Source: Pempheris klunzingeri (Eukaryota > Chordata > Actinopteri > Acropomatiformes > Pempheridae). From it: DNA of 64,000 nt. The position numbers were made by a program, and so were the translations under genes. This document shows, in pieces, positions 1-11,815 of the stretch. Position 1 is the first letter of the stretch. Each line of letters opens with the position of its first letter. The stretch is from the NCBI RefSeq assembly GCF_042242105.1, contig NC_092022.1, positions 12,954,001 through 13,018,000 of the forward strand. The letters run 5' to 3'. Below the pieces are notes generated by a model. The model was not told where the DNA came from and did no database searches. It saw nothing but the letters and a program-made list of their open reading frames with translations.

Positions 1-251
1 AGGGTACAAGGATATTAGCTTCCACAGACATCACACAGGAGGCCTGCTGTGTTACCTGACTACCATTGCACACACACACACACACACTGACATTCACCCA
101 CACAAACACACTAGTCATGCATGAACATATACACAACATACACATAACACAGTCGGGGCAATCCATCAACATCCATGAGAAACTGCCTCTCTGCGTCTTT
201 CAGTCCAGTCCACCTTCTTCTTCTTTTTCTTCCCTCCTTTTGACATCTTAC

Positions 252-3200
252 CTGCTGATTTGTCTTGTAGGCAGTAATCCGGAGAGTTCTCAAAGTAGAC
301 CAGGTCGTTCTTGGTGGCCTTCCTGAAGGCTTTGTTAGCTACAGTGAAACCTGTTCCATCTTGATTCATCGTCACCTCGATGGCCCCATTGTATTTCCTC
401 CTCAGGTAGTCACCAGTCTTCCTGAAGTCTGACATGGCCATCCAACATGTCCGCAGCGTGCAAGACCCGCTCACGCCGTGACATTTACACTCCAGCTTCA
501 TGAATCGCTTCACGGCCTAAATACATTGAGAGAAGTGGAAATTGGTGTATATTGTTTAAGCCATTGTGAAATTTGGTTTTAATTGTTCTAAAAATGAAAT
601 GCTAAGGCAGGAACATTTCCTAAACGGTTAGTTTAGCTGTCATGAAAACATATTTTTCACTTACTGAACCACTAGTGGTATCTAGTCTTGCAGATCATTT
701 TTGGTTTTTGGATTTTGCTCCCCATTCATTTCTATGAGAAGCAGGGCTAGATATTTTCAATGACCATCTGTTGTGCTTTGTGCAGAATGAAATAAGATTA
801 AGCTCTAAAATATGAAGCTAATTTAACATTCAGCTTGTGCATTGCTGCTGTTAACCCGTTATTCATGCTAGCACTCATAGTTTGATACCGAAACAGATCA
901 ATGGTGCAATGTACTGCTGGAGTGGAAGACACAACCTGTTAATGCTGAAAAAATAACATTTTGAGACTGAAGAGATGATTACAGATCAAATTAAGTCTTT
1001 TTCCATGTTTGTTGTGTACAGTTTTGCTTGAGTTTTAAGAAAAAAAAAGTTGAAAGTCACCTAACTAAATCTTCCACTAGCCCACCTGCTCCTTCTACGT
1101 GACTTCCCTATTGAGGTTCAATCACAATGCTGGTAGAATTGAGATAACGAGAATGCATATTAATACCAGGTGTAAATTTAAAGGCCCGTGATCATTATTA
1201 TACATGTACTGTTGTTCTATGCAGATTGCATGTAAATACCAGGTGTAAATGAGGCCACAGGTGCAGGTATATCAAACCTTAACAAAATAAACTGCAGAGC
1301 TAGACACTAGTTATAAGTGAGAAAATATGTTTTCTGCTGTATTCGCACACTTACTGTTCTGCCACAGCGGTTGTTGTGAAGGTTCATGAGTGCCCGTGCA
1401 TCACGGACAGTCCTCTCTTTGGCATCTATGAAGGCTTTGGCAAACTTAATCCCATAGTTGATATTATCGCTACAGCCGCCCCAGTCAAATTCTCCTCTCT
1501 CATCGCTAGCCCGTCCTCGCTTGTGCGGATCGCAGTTGCACGTTTTCAGCTCCCCCTGGCTGCAGGCTCGAGTGAGTGCATACACCACTCCTGCTGAGGA
1601 GATGGCATAGACAAATGCTGCTTCACGACTGCCTAAGAGAGAGAGACGGAGAGAGTACAAGCGCAAAAAAGAAACACAGATGTTAGACTGCGGTAGAGGT
1701 TAGAATAACACAATTTATTATTGATTACAGAAATTACAGTTACTGGGGTTTCCACGGTCATGGAAAACCTGGAAAAGTCATGGACTTTCAAAATCTTACT
1801 TTTCAAGCTTGCAAAAGTCATGGAATTATTAAAATCCTTTAATGGTTTGGGAAAGTGATGGAATTTTGTTGTGTGAAATGAAATTAATTGTTTCCGTAAT
1901 CTTCAGTAAAATTCACATAATATAATGGCAAATTTGCCAGCTGCCTGAAATTATGTTTGAATAGAGTTTGAATCTGATATGTCGGGAAAATGTACATTTT
2001 ATATTTCATGGCTCTCTAATGACAAACTTGTGGGGTTGGGTCAGTTTCTGGTTTTGCTGTTCTCGTCCATTGCATGAGCATTCGTCGTTATGAGATGTAC
2101 TTGATGACACATAATTATTTCTGGATGGAAGTCTGAAAAACGATGCAGCAACAAAAGCAGTATGTGCTCTCACGTATCAGCGGTCTAGCGATCTCACAGT
2201 CTGGAAGCATTTTCAAAAATAGGCCCCCGACATCACTACAGGAACTGCATTAATAGTGCGACCTTAAGTACAGAAGTATCTCAGAGGCCAAAGTCACAAT
2301 ACCAATGGATGCTGGTATTACATTTAAAGTGCTTTGCACAGACTGAACTCTGGTCGGAGGCAGACCCTGGTCCACTTGGTCTTACTGTGGTTTTTATCGA
2401 GTAGAAAAACATCTGGAATGGTACACCATCTCTCACGGTCTTCTCATGTTGTATGTGCTGTGTTTCCCTTGCATGACTCGCGAGGGCAGCCTCCCCTTTA
2501 TTGGTAATATCAAAGCTATTCTGCAAAGCTTACATCTTGCACATTGGTCATTCTCTTGTTTAGTTTATAAACCAAGTTTGTAGGCTTGGGCTGATGGAAA
2601 AAATGTCAAGCCAGTTTGATATTAAGTCCCAAAATTTGTGACTTTGCTGCTCCCAAATGGAACATAATAACTGCCCATGAATGAGGATGTAGCAGCACCA
2701 ACATCAGGACAACTGAACAACCATTAAACTTAACTTTTCTTCTTTTAAAGTTTAGCATCGAAATAAAAAGATATGATACTTTAGAAGAAATTGGGAATTA
2801 GGGCCACAGACAGGGTCGGAAAGACGTGGAAGTTAGCAGCTGGTGTCTTGTCCGCCCAGCTGATCTTTGTTTTTAGCCTTGATGTTTATTTAACAGGACT
2901 AGTGTTAACATAAAGTTTCACAATGCCATAACAACAGAGGATTTTACCAGATAAAACCTTCTATGGAGCTCTGTCTCTCTGGTTGTGACATTAGATGCTG
3001 TGTAGACATAACAGATACTAGTGGCTCCCTGTATAACCACACAAACATAATATTATTTGTTTGTTTGTGTAAGGCAGGATGTTATATTGCATATTACTAA
3101 TACAGAAGTTAGATTTGGCACAGGTTGCTGATGTCCCTGTAGTGATGTCGGGGGCCTATTTTTGAAAATGTTTTCGGACTGTGAGATTGCTAGAAATTTA

Positions 3201-6200
3201 GGTATGACAACACATACTGCTTTTGTTGCTGCATTGTTTTTCAGACTCCCATCCAGAAATGATAAAAATCATGTGAGAGTTGTCTGAGATCACTGACCGG
3301 GTGTGGCCCATGAGGTAGGTGTGTGTTTGTGTGTGTGTGTGTTTATACTTAAATGCATTAACTGATAATAGAATCAATTCAGTTTTCCCTGATGCTTGAA
3401 AGCCAGTACCAGATTTTCATTCAGCCATTGTTTTAATTACAAGTGTTTGTTACAAGTGTTTGTTACTTATACATACTACATACTTATATTTGCTGCATTT
3501 AAGTACCGTGATAGTATCAGTTCAGTTTTCCTTAATGCTTGAAAGTCAGTGCCAGACTGCCTTAAGTTACTGCAAAGCTATTTTTTGAAAATATATATAA
3601 ATATTTGGAATAAAGTATACCATACAGTTCTTATATGTTGTGAATGGTCATGGAAATTTTATTCAGTGCTTGGAAAGTCATGAAAAATTTTGAAATTTTG
3701 TCCATGAAAATGCGTGGGAATCCATATCATGCAATAAAGTAGATTTTCTAAGACCTAAAGACTTGTTGCTTGTGCTTTCCACATGTTAACATGCGTGCAC
3801 AGATACATGTAATGCCATGACCAGGCCTGGGCGTGAGCCATCAGGACGTGAAGGTGCAGCTGACGGGAGCATATCAGGCCTGATGTGAAGTATAGGACAG
3901 CTCTGTTTAAATATTATCATGGAAATAATCCTAGCTGCGGGGCTCTCCACTCCTCACATAAATTGTTTAAATACAGACACAGTGATACCCCATTAATCAG
4001 CAGCAGGGTGATGTCATGACAGCATTTTCTACCATTGCTGTGCTTTTCTGGTCTCTTTAGTTCCTTCAAATATGACTCATCTATTGTGTGGCCAAAGACA
4101 CATAGAGAATTAGATTTAGTGTTTGGTCACAGTTGCTTTTTGCAGTGCCTGTGGGAATGAATAGCCCCCAAAAAACAACATGGCAGCAAAGGCAGAAGAA
4201 CTTGTCCACTTGGTCAATGTAACAGACATAACTGGGGTTTTTTTGGTGTTGCAGAGTAAGTTAGTCAGCTAGTCTTGTTTGTTAGTGCTGGACTGCGGTA
4301 CTTCACTAGCATTACCTAGTCTCTGAGCGATGAGTGCTAAGTATCCTCAAAATACTTCAATTCTTAGTTATTAAAGTTATTAAATCCAAATTACATTCCA
4401 ACACATTTTGAAGATGAACTACAAAATAACTCCAGCATGAGCACACTGAACATCACTGAGGTGCTGCACTGCACCTCAATGGCTGCTCCTACAGTTGAGT
4501 TTCACTTTCTTTATTACGGCAACCTCAATTTAGGAACAACATAAAAAACAATTTGGGGCATGTATGAATTGATTCAGAATCATTGAGGGTAACAAGAGTG
4601 CTCTTAATTGATTTCTTTTTTTTATTCTAATGCCCATCTAACTCCGGTCAGTCAGTTTGTCATTTTGTCTGTCAATCATAAAACACTTCTGTCCAGATTA
4701 AGATATTTTAACAACCATCAACCATGAAATTTGAAATCAACCATGAGTCAATGCTTTGAAACAAGACAAATCCTCTGAAAAACTGTTGGCTTCATTTCTT
4801 TTAAATTTAGTGTGGATATTTCATGGCTCCCAGAGCATGAATTCTGATGTTTTTGTTCCAACCATCCAACCTTTTCATCTCGTGCCACCAGCAAGCCAAA
4901 TATTTTACTTCCACACAGGAAACATCAACTTCTAATAAAAATTGTATCTTGATTGAATGATTAAATATTCATGCTCCCCAGATGATGAATCTCTGCTGCT
5001 AAGCGCATTCAGTTCCCAAGAGGATAAACCATTTTTTTAAAAACCCTGTCGAGATTTTAAAATGTTTCAGTCATCCGTCTCACACTCATCTGACATCCCA
5101 AAGCTTGAAAAAAAAAATCAAGATTTAATTTAATGGCCGTATCGGCCATCCGTAGCTTCTATTTTAATCAATACAGCTGTCTACAGAGGTCATATACCAG
5201 CTCACGTTTCACTTCCGCTCCACACATTTAACTGACTTAAATCTGCTATGCATTGATCTCTCATGCAGCCTGTGTAAACAGTATGTTAAGACTTTTAATC
5301 TTGTTTTATATTAGAGACTGCTCACAATTGCATGTTAAGAAAAGGTGCATAGGATAAATAAAAATGCTAAAACAATGTAGTGGAGCACAAGGGTAAAGTT
5401 TCATGAAATGGAAATATTCAAGTATCAGCACTTCAAAATAACGTAACAAAGCTAACTGAGATAGCGCTGATAATAAATGACAAAGGGTGGGGTGCTTTTC
5501 TGAAACAGGGTATACATTCACACTGCAAACCTATCTGAACCAGCCTGGACCAAAAGAATTTGTGCGATCCAACCTGCTCTGCTCTGTATACACTGGAATG
5601 TCCCATCCCATCTCAGGGGTGAGGAGAAGGGGGCAGTGGGTGCTGCTGGGGGGGTGTATGTGGGGGAGGATGGAGGAGGGCAATGCTGGTGATCATTCAA
5701 ACCTGCGCTGTTTGTCTGACAGTGAGAAAATCTCTAAATATTTACATCTACATTACTGTTTATTCCTTTCCACCACACACACACACACACACACACTGAC
5801 ACACACACACTGACACACACACAGCCTGTATCTACATATCTGCTACTTTTTTCCATGCATCATTGGCCCCCACACATGCTTAGGATGGCTGTAAGAGGGA
5901 CAGTAACAGGCCAAGGAGGGTCAGTGACGTCAAATACTAAGTCTGTGGAAACAAGCACCTTATTTTGTGCAACCATAGTCCAGATGCACTACAATGAAGT
6001 GCCGTAAATTAGCCATGTACCACTGTGTCTTGCTCAAAAAGCAGCAGAGTCCCAAAAAAGCCTTATCCACAAACATAACGCTTAAGATATGGCATCATAG
6101 TCACTCTTTTTGTTGGTTGCCCTGCATGCAACAGTGACTTACAGGTGTGTCACTTTATCCATGTTCTGCATTCAGAATTCATTCAGAATTCATTCATTGC

Positions 6201-9200
6201 AAAAATAATGCCTTATAGAACAGACACCATTTAAGTTTGCACGCAAAGTAACCAGCAGACACCGAGACACAAATGTAGCTTGGAAATCAGGTGTTTTTAC
6301 GAAGAGCTCCCTTCATTCTTGTTCAATAAATATTCATGATCCAGACTGGCTGCAGTTACAAAACCTTTCATAAGGAGGAATTAAACTGTATATGCAGTAC
6401 CTACAAAGATAGCTGGAAAATATGTTAACATGCATGTGCGCCTGTGTGCATATGTATATAGGCAAAGCACAGAGGTCTGGCAGGAGTGGAAAAACAAAAT
6501 GACGACAAGCCCGCGTCTCGAAGCCCGTGTGTTTATTGACGAGGCGTAAGGCATTACAACAGTCCATTAGCGACTATAAACACGGAGCGCCAGTATACGT
6601 GAGAATGAGAAGGACAGATCGGAGAAAGAACAGAGCGAGGGGAGAAGGACAGAGAGCAGAAGGGAGAGATAAGGCAGTAAAAGTGAAGAAGTAGGTTGAG
6701 AATGAGGAGTGAGATAGTAACAGACGAAGCTCATGTTCAGGCTCAGTATCTATGCACACTGGCAACACAGTCAGTAGTATGTAGACACACGCATTGACTT
6801 ACTCCTTAGTAAGACGCGCCCAAACACGGTGTGATCTCGGTCCAGTGTGCTGCAGTTCCAGCGATGGTGTCTAAACTGGTGCTGGCACTCTCTGATCCAC
6901 TCCTTGGTGCCCTCACCGATGGCCTGCATGATGTCTGGGTGGCGCTGGCAGAGTTGCCGCTGCTTGTTCACCAAACCCGGGATGTTGTCGCATATCACTC
7001 GTGCCCCCAGCGCACCGATGTACCTGATAATGCAAAAAAAAAAAACACAAGAAACTTCTAGGTGATTTTTGAACTGAATCCATACTGTCTTGGGCCATTT
7101 GGAAGGACTCATATGCGAATTACAAAGCTGTGATTGATTGTATATTGCAGTTGATTGTCGCACACAGGCCCCATCATATGCTAGGTGTATACACATGTGG
7201 ATACACAGACACTCAAAGGTGGTGAGTGGCGTGAAGGAGAGCCGCAGCAACAGTCCTCTGTGAGTCAGAGTTCACTACACTTAACAGTTTAGGGTTTGCG
7301 AGGAGGAGGGGAGTGGAAACCATTTACTCCGCTCTCCAAATAAATAAGCACTTAACCTCTCCCCACAAGACCTGCATGTGTATGTGTGTTTAAATGTTTC
7401 CCAATGGGATAGTTGAAATCATGTCGTCACAAATCAGAGCACAAAGTCTGGGGCCTCCAATAACCCTGTCAAGCCAAGACCCCATTTACTCACTTTGCTC
7501 CTCTCTGTCTCCTGCCTGTTCACTCTCATTCTCATCTTACTCACAGCTCTCCAGCATGCTTCTTCCACATCCATCTCCCTTCCCTAATAAAACAGGACCT
7601 TGCTGTATCTTAACAAGATAAATGCTGCGTTGAGCTTGCTCTGAATAAACTCTGAACTGTGACGCGCTCCTGTGTGTGTGTGTGCATGAGACCTCTTGCA
7701 GCTCAGTGGCTGCAGGGCTTTGGCGGGTCAGGGAGCGTGTAGCTGTGTGGTCGTGTTTTACGAGGCCAGGCGAGAGGATGGAGACTGGAGGCTCTCTACT
7801 CCCTAGAGGAGGATTAGAGAGGAGGAATAAGAACAGAGTGCTCATCAAAGGAAAAGGCCAGAGCTCCAATTCACACTTAATTTTCTTTCTCTCTCTCTCT
7901 TTCTCTTTCTCTCTGAGAGTCGGGAGGACTTGTAGATTTTATAGCACAGTAAATCATTATCCACAGGTCTAAAACAACATGCTGAAAAGCTTGGACTCTA
8001 CTGTGAATCGTAGAAGAAAGACAAGTGTGAGACAAATAGGGAAGGCTTTTACTGACTTCTGATGACACAGCCACAGCTACATCCTATATTGCATTGGCCT
8101 CTTTTTGCTCAGACGTCTTATTGGAGCACACAGTAACCATTGAAAAACGACTTCGCTGCATTATCAGTAAGAAATCATTTGACTTTAGTCAGAGGATTTC
8201 CTGACTAATATATTAAAGATGCAGCAAATAAGCACCTTAATGCTCAAGAAAATCACTTTAATTTTGAGTTAGGGATTAAAATCGAACTTGGCCACAACAA
8301 ACACGTCAAACTTGCAACAACACAGGCACGCACGCACGCTACGATTACCTTTGACAAGTATTTGGAATCTTTGGGTATTTTTTTTTTTTTAAACAATATC
8401 TTTATTGGGCTTTATATAATGAAATAATTAACAATATACTCAACATAAATCAAACAAAGAGCAACATAGTCCCCCCAAATAAATAAAAAAATGAAAGAAT
8501 GAAAAAATAAAATAAATAAATAAAAATAAATATAAACACAGCATGCAGCTCAGCAATTCAGCACCACTTTCAAAATTAATTGGCCTTGTAACATCTGAGA
8601 AACTCCGTTAAAGGTGACCATATTCTCTCAAAATCCCCTCCTCTTCCTCTGACAATATAAGTAAGTTGTTCCAGTACAACACAAGATGCCATCTCCCCCA
8701 CCCGCATATGTATTGAGGGTACGTCAATCTTTGGGTATTGTTAATGTATTTTCCATTACATTATAGTCGTTTTTCACGTCTCAGATGGTGGGAACATCTC
8801 ACAATCATCGATGACGTGTTAAATCCCCAGACCTGTCCATATCATCACTTACTGTACACCCAGAGAAATTTGATAAACAGTGAAATACTGTATCTCCTCC
8901 ACTAAATTCCCCTCAAAGCCAATAATGCCCAGCTAAAGCCTCCACACACCCTCTTCCCACTACTCCCCATAACTGCTTTTAATCTACACAAACTATTAGG
9001 CATTCCATCACCCCCATACCCGCCCACACACAGACACTTCTCCTATAAACACACTCACACACATGGACATTTTCACGTATGTTATTGCGCAGGCAATGAG
9101 ATATTTTTTCACCCCTCACCTATTCTCTAGATGGCTGGTTTTGGGGTATTTTAGTGAAGTGTGTGTGCGTGCGTGTGTGTGTGTGCGTGCGTGTGCGTGG

Positions 9201-10306
9201 TACCTGGTGAATTAATGACCGCTCTGCCTTGTCGAATACAGGCTCCAGCTGAGTTGAACACGCGCTCAGCCAACAGCGCCGACATAAATTACATTTATCG
9301 CTCTATTATTATTGCTCAATATGGCAGGCCAACAAACTGACACGAAGAAAACGCATTTTAGAAACAAAATCCTAAAGAAGCTTGAATCTAGTTCACAATC
9401 TCATAATTTAGGTTGGGTTTTTTTTTCCACCTTTAATGCCCCACGGTGTTTCTTACTCCTTTTTTCCTCAGGAGCAAATCATTTTGACTTAAATTAACTG
9501 ATGACAGAAAGACACATTTAGAGTTTTTCTTTGCAGTCATTTCCCCATAAAAATTACAAGTGCATGCAATCATTCGTGACAAATAATAGCCTATGGAACT
9601 ATTTTTAATAAACCTCAGTGCGCGTAGATTATTTGCAGCAAAAATGCACAAATGAGAACGAGAGTGATGAAGTTTTAAATGGTGCCAGCAGTTGCGCAGA
9701 GACAACACAGATGAGAAAAAGTACAGTGAGCCCGCGATAATAAATTAACTGATACAAACCCTGAGCCCTCATAATGGCCTTGTCTGTCTGCTGTAGGAAA
9801 ATCGCTGCTCCAAATTAATTGGAACGACTTTTGCTTTTGCTTTTGGAAAGCGGTTATTAAAATAGTCATCATAAGTTAAATTCGTTGGCAGTTTGAATCC
9901 CTTAAGTTTCTAATGAAAGACCCAAAGCTCGGCAGGAGTCCCAGCTCCGCTTCAGATGATTAAGATCAGTGAATGCTGTTCAAAGCGTGTGGCAGCCTCG
10001 ACTCTTGATTTAATTTGGCCAGTATTATTATTGTTATTATTATTATTATGTGCTTATTGAGCTCCCATAAATCGTGTTGGTGGCAGGCAGGCCTGTAGGT
10101 GTGATGGATGCACACAGTACTCACCACCATGAAGAGTCCACTCGCGGCGTTACCAGTAGCAGCAGCAGCAGACACGCACAGTAAATCCTCGAGCTGGCAC
10201 CGGGGTTTTGGCATGAAGACGACCGGGATGAGAGTCTGGCTCCCGGCGAACCACAGCTCCCAATCCGGGCTGCCCGCAGGCTCAGAATCCTGTTTAAACC
10301 CAGCAT
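252..10306 (-). CDS. wnt2b: Wnt family secreted signal, Wnt2b orthologue (3' end off the window)
   Basis: Wnt proteins are lipidated, secreted ligands for Frizzled receptors; Wnt2b acts in liver, fin and eye development through beta-catenin. Four exons are visible in transcript order: 10125-10306 (ATG at 10306, signal peptide with a run of leucines, ending VDSSW), 6803-7023 (starts [17 protein letters not shown]), 1355-1632 ([19 protein letters not shown], then NNRCGRT) and 252-516 ([19 protein letters not shown], carrying the conserved serine that receives palmitoleate). All junctions keep frame with GT-AG sites: phases 2, 1 and 0, and the last visible exon ends in phase 1 at 252. The C-terminal cysteine-rich exon must lie left of position 1. 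The leader and the VDxSWWYIGALG junction fit Wnt2b better than Wnt2. I cannot tell which teleost duplicate this is. An upstream TTG-led reading is not needed, because the ATG has a good context. Confidence 0.96.
517..1354 (-). other. wnt2b intron 3
   Basis: This is the short intron between the 1355-1632 and 252-516 exons. It is AT-rich, with no ORF or recognised repeat. Nothing else is seen in it. Confidence 0.8.
1741..3735. mobile_element. Decayed hAT-like DNA transposon with internal inverted repeat
   Basis: The left end (from about 1741) and the right end (to about 3735) are rough inverted copies. Both carry a GGxTTCCCAC-like tip and repeated subterminal catgga/tcatgac motifs (1747-1860 and 3640-3730). 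Inside, 2104-2245 and 3130-3280 are long inverted repeats of each other. The minus-strand ORF at 2281-2526 begins [17 protein letters not shown], like the zinc-binding N-terminal region of hAT-type transposases, but no DDE catalytic region is left. A further direct repeat of about 50 bp occurs at 3370-3420 and 3505-3560. No clean 8-bp target duplication was found, so the exact ends are uncertain. The element sits inside wnt2b intron 2. Confidence 0.55.
3740..6802. other. wnt2b intron 2, right part
   Basis: This is intronic sequence with no supported exon. It holds a CA microsatellite at 5772-5822 and a small tandem of the unit cattcagaatt near 6171-6200. A purine-rich, pyrimidine-poor stretch lies at 6600-6720. 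The open frames here are short and lack splice context. Confidence 0.7.
5772..5822. repeat. (CA)n microsatellite, interrupted by TG
   Basis: Runs of CA broken by tgacac are read directly from the sequence. The array lies in wnt2b intron 2. Confidence 0.95.
7024..8365. other. wnt2b intron 1, left part
   Basis: This is non-coding sequence between wnt2b exons 1 and 2. It contains a CT-rich tract at 7885-7915. The acceptor of exon 2 is preceded on the minus strand by a long T run (plus-strand A run at 7028-7041). No other gene is seen. Confidence 0.7.
8366..8379. repeat. Target-site duplication, left copy
   Basis: The 14-bp sequence aatctttgggtatt is identical to 8726-8739 and flanks the LINE fragment. 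Confidence 0.8.
8380..8725 (-). mobile_element. 5'-truncated L1-like LINE fragment
   Basis: Read on the minus strand, this segment ends with an AATAAAG signal followed by a poly-A run (plus-strand T run from 8380). Its 5' portion translates to the tail of a reverse-transcriptase ORF2 (residues like [12 protein letters not shown] then a stop). The insert is bounded by identical 14-bp direct repeats, aatctttgggtatt, at 8366-8379 and 8726-8739, which are target-site duplications. The perfect duplication suggests a fairly young insertion. Only the last few hundred bases of the element were copied, as is usual for dead-on-arrival LINEs. It lies in wnt2b intron 1, antisense to nothing and in the same direction as wnt2b. 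Confidence 0.75.
8726..8739. repeat. Target-site duplication, right copy
   Basis: This is an identical copy of 8366-8379 on the other side of the LINE fragment. Confidence 0.8.
8740..10124. other. wnt2b intron 1, right part, possible enhancer sequence
   Basis: No exon is seen. A GT-rich tract lies at 9160-9200. The segment 9440-9960 has low repeat content and several homeodomain-type TAATT cores. That would fit conserved non-coding DNA next to a developmental gene, but this is inference from composition only. Confidence 0.35.
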
Positions 10307-10792
10307 GGTTTTCAACCACCAAAAAATCCCTCCTTCCCCCCAAAAAAATCAGATTTCAGAAGAAAATGCCCAACTTTAACAGACAAGGTTTGATGTGAAG
10401 TAGGTTAAGCACCCATTCAGTGGGTAGGCCTCATTATCCAGTGTGTGGCTCCATAGCAATAGCGCGACTGTCAGGAGTGTGAGGAGCGCGTTTTCGGTGC
10501 CATGTGCGCAACAGACTCTCCACCGAGCACCACCTCTCACTGCCGACCAGGAGGTCTACCTGGCGAGACGTGCAACAAGTGTCGGCTATTTCACCCCTCC
10601 AGTCAGCTCCCCGAACACTTATCCTTGGGTTTTGCTTAGTTCAGAGGCAGAATTGTGATCTGAGTCACCGCTGGAGCCAAAGGTTGGCGGATGGGAGGCT
10701 CGCTGCAGTTCTGTCGGCTGTGTGACTCAGTGCTGGGTCGGATGCTCGCACCGGACCTCTCCTTTATCAGTGCGCTGAGAGAGTCAGAGCTG

Positions 10793-10814
10793 AGAGAGAG
10801 AGCGAGAGAGAGGG

Positions 10815-10848
<34 letters not shown>
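10793..10848. repeat. (GA)n tract
   Basis: An imperfect GA run is read directly just upstream of wnt2b. Confidence 0.9.
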
Positions 10849-10850
<2 letters not shown>

Positions 10851-11776
10851 TGAGGGAGGGTTCGCTGCTGACAGCTCCTCTCGCCCATTGGGCAGATGCA
10901 GGGGTTACAGAGTTTGACTACGAAGGAGATATTAAAGAGGGATGGATGGAGAGAGGTGCGTTCCTGCGTGTGTGTGTGTGTTGGTGCTGGGGTGATGATG
11001 CTGTTGAGGTCCAGATGGTCCTAATGTGAGGAGTTCATCTGTAACCACAGGCAGAAATTATTGTAACCAATGATGGCGCCTTCATTTTACAACCCAGTAA
11101 AAACCAGAAAATTAAATCACAGGAAAAATGTGGTTTTTCACATTTAAAAGTAATGTTTTGACAAAAAAAGTGCACTTTCCATATGTAATGTAAAGTGCTG
11201 CAAAATTCAGTCATATATGTGTAGAAAAATAATGAGAGAGCTGATGGCCTACGTGCACCAATATGATTATTGTTAATTGCAGTCACAGATCTAGTACAGT
11301 GGGAATGGTATTCACACAGATATTATTTTATCTAATATGTTATTGCCATAATCATGTTGTATTAATAATTAGAATCAACACTATCATATCCACTAGATTT
11401 GCATGTGATTGTACTTCCTCTGTTCCTCAAATACACCTTTCACATTTCTGCATAACAAAGACCTTAGAGGTAATTCAACCTGCCTTTGGCTAAACCTGGC
11501 ACGCTTACATTATGATGAATTTAGTTGATTTGTGCCGCCCCCGATAAAGTAAGTAAATCTGTGACATCGTTTAAGTTATTATTATCAAAAGATACTTGAA
11601 TATTTGTCATGCCTGCAGATATGCACCACCCAAAGCACAGCAGAAATAAAAGACAGAGAAAAAAGCAGGGAATGTGGGAATGGGAGAACAGAGCCAAAAT
11701 CGTCCAGTGGAACAGCACTATGGCTTAAATATGAACCACATGTGTAAGAGAGAGTGCTGAGACAGCGCTTGAATAA

Positions 11777-11778
<2 letters not shown>

Positions 11779-11812
<34 letters not shown>
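11779..11812. repeat. (CA)n microsatellite
   Basis: A pure CA run of about 17 units. Confidence 0.95.
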
Positions 11813-11815
<3 letters not shown>

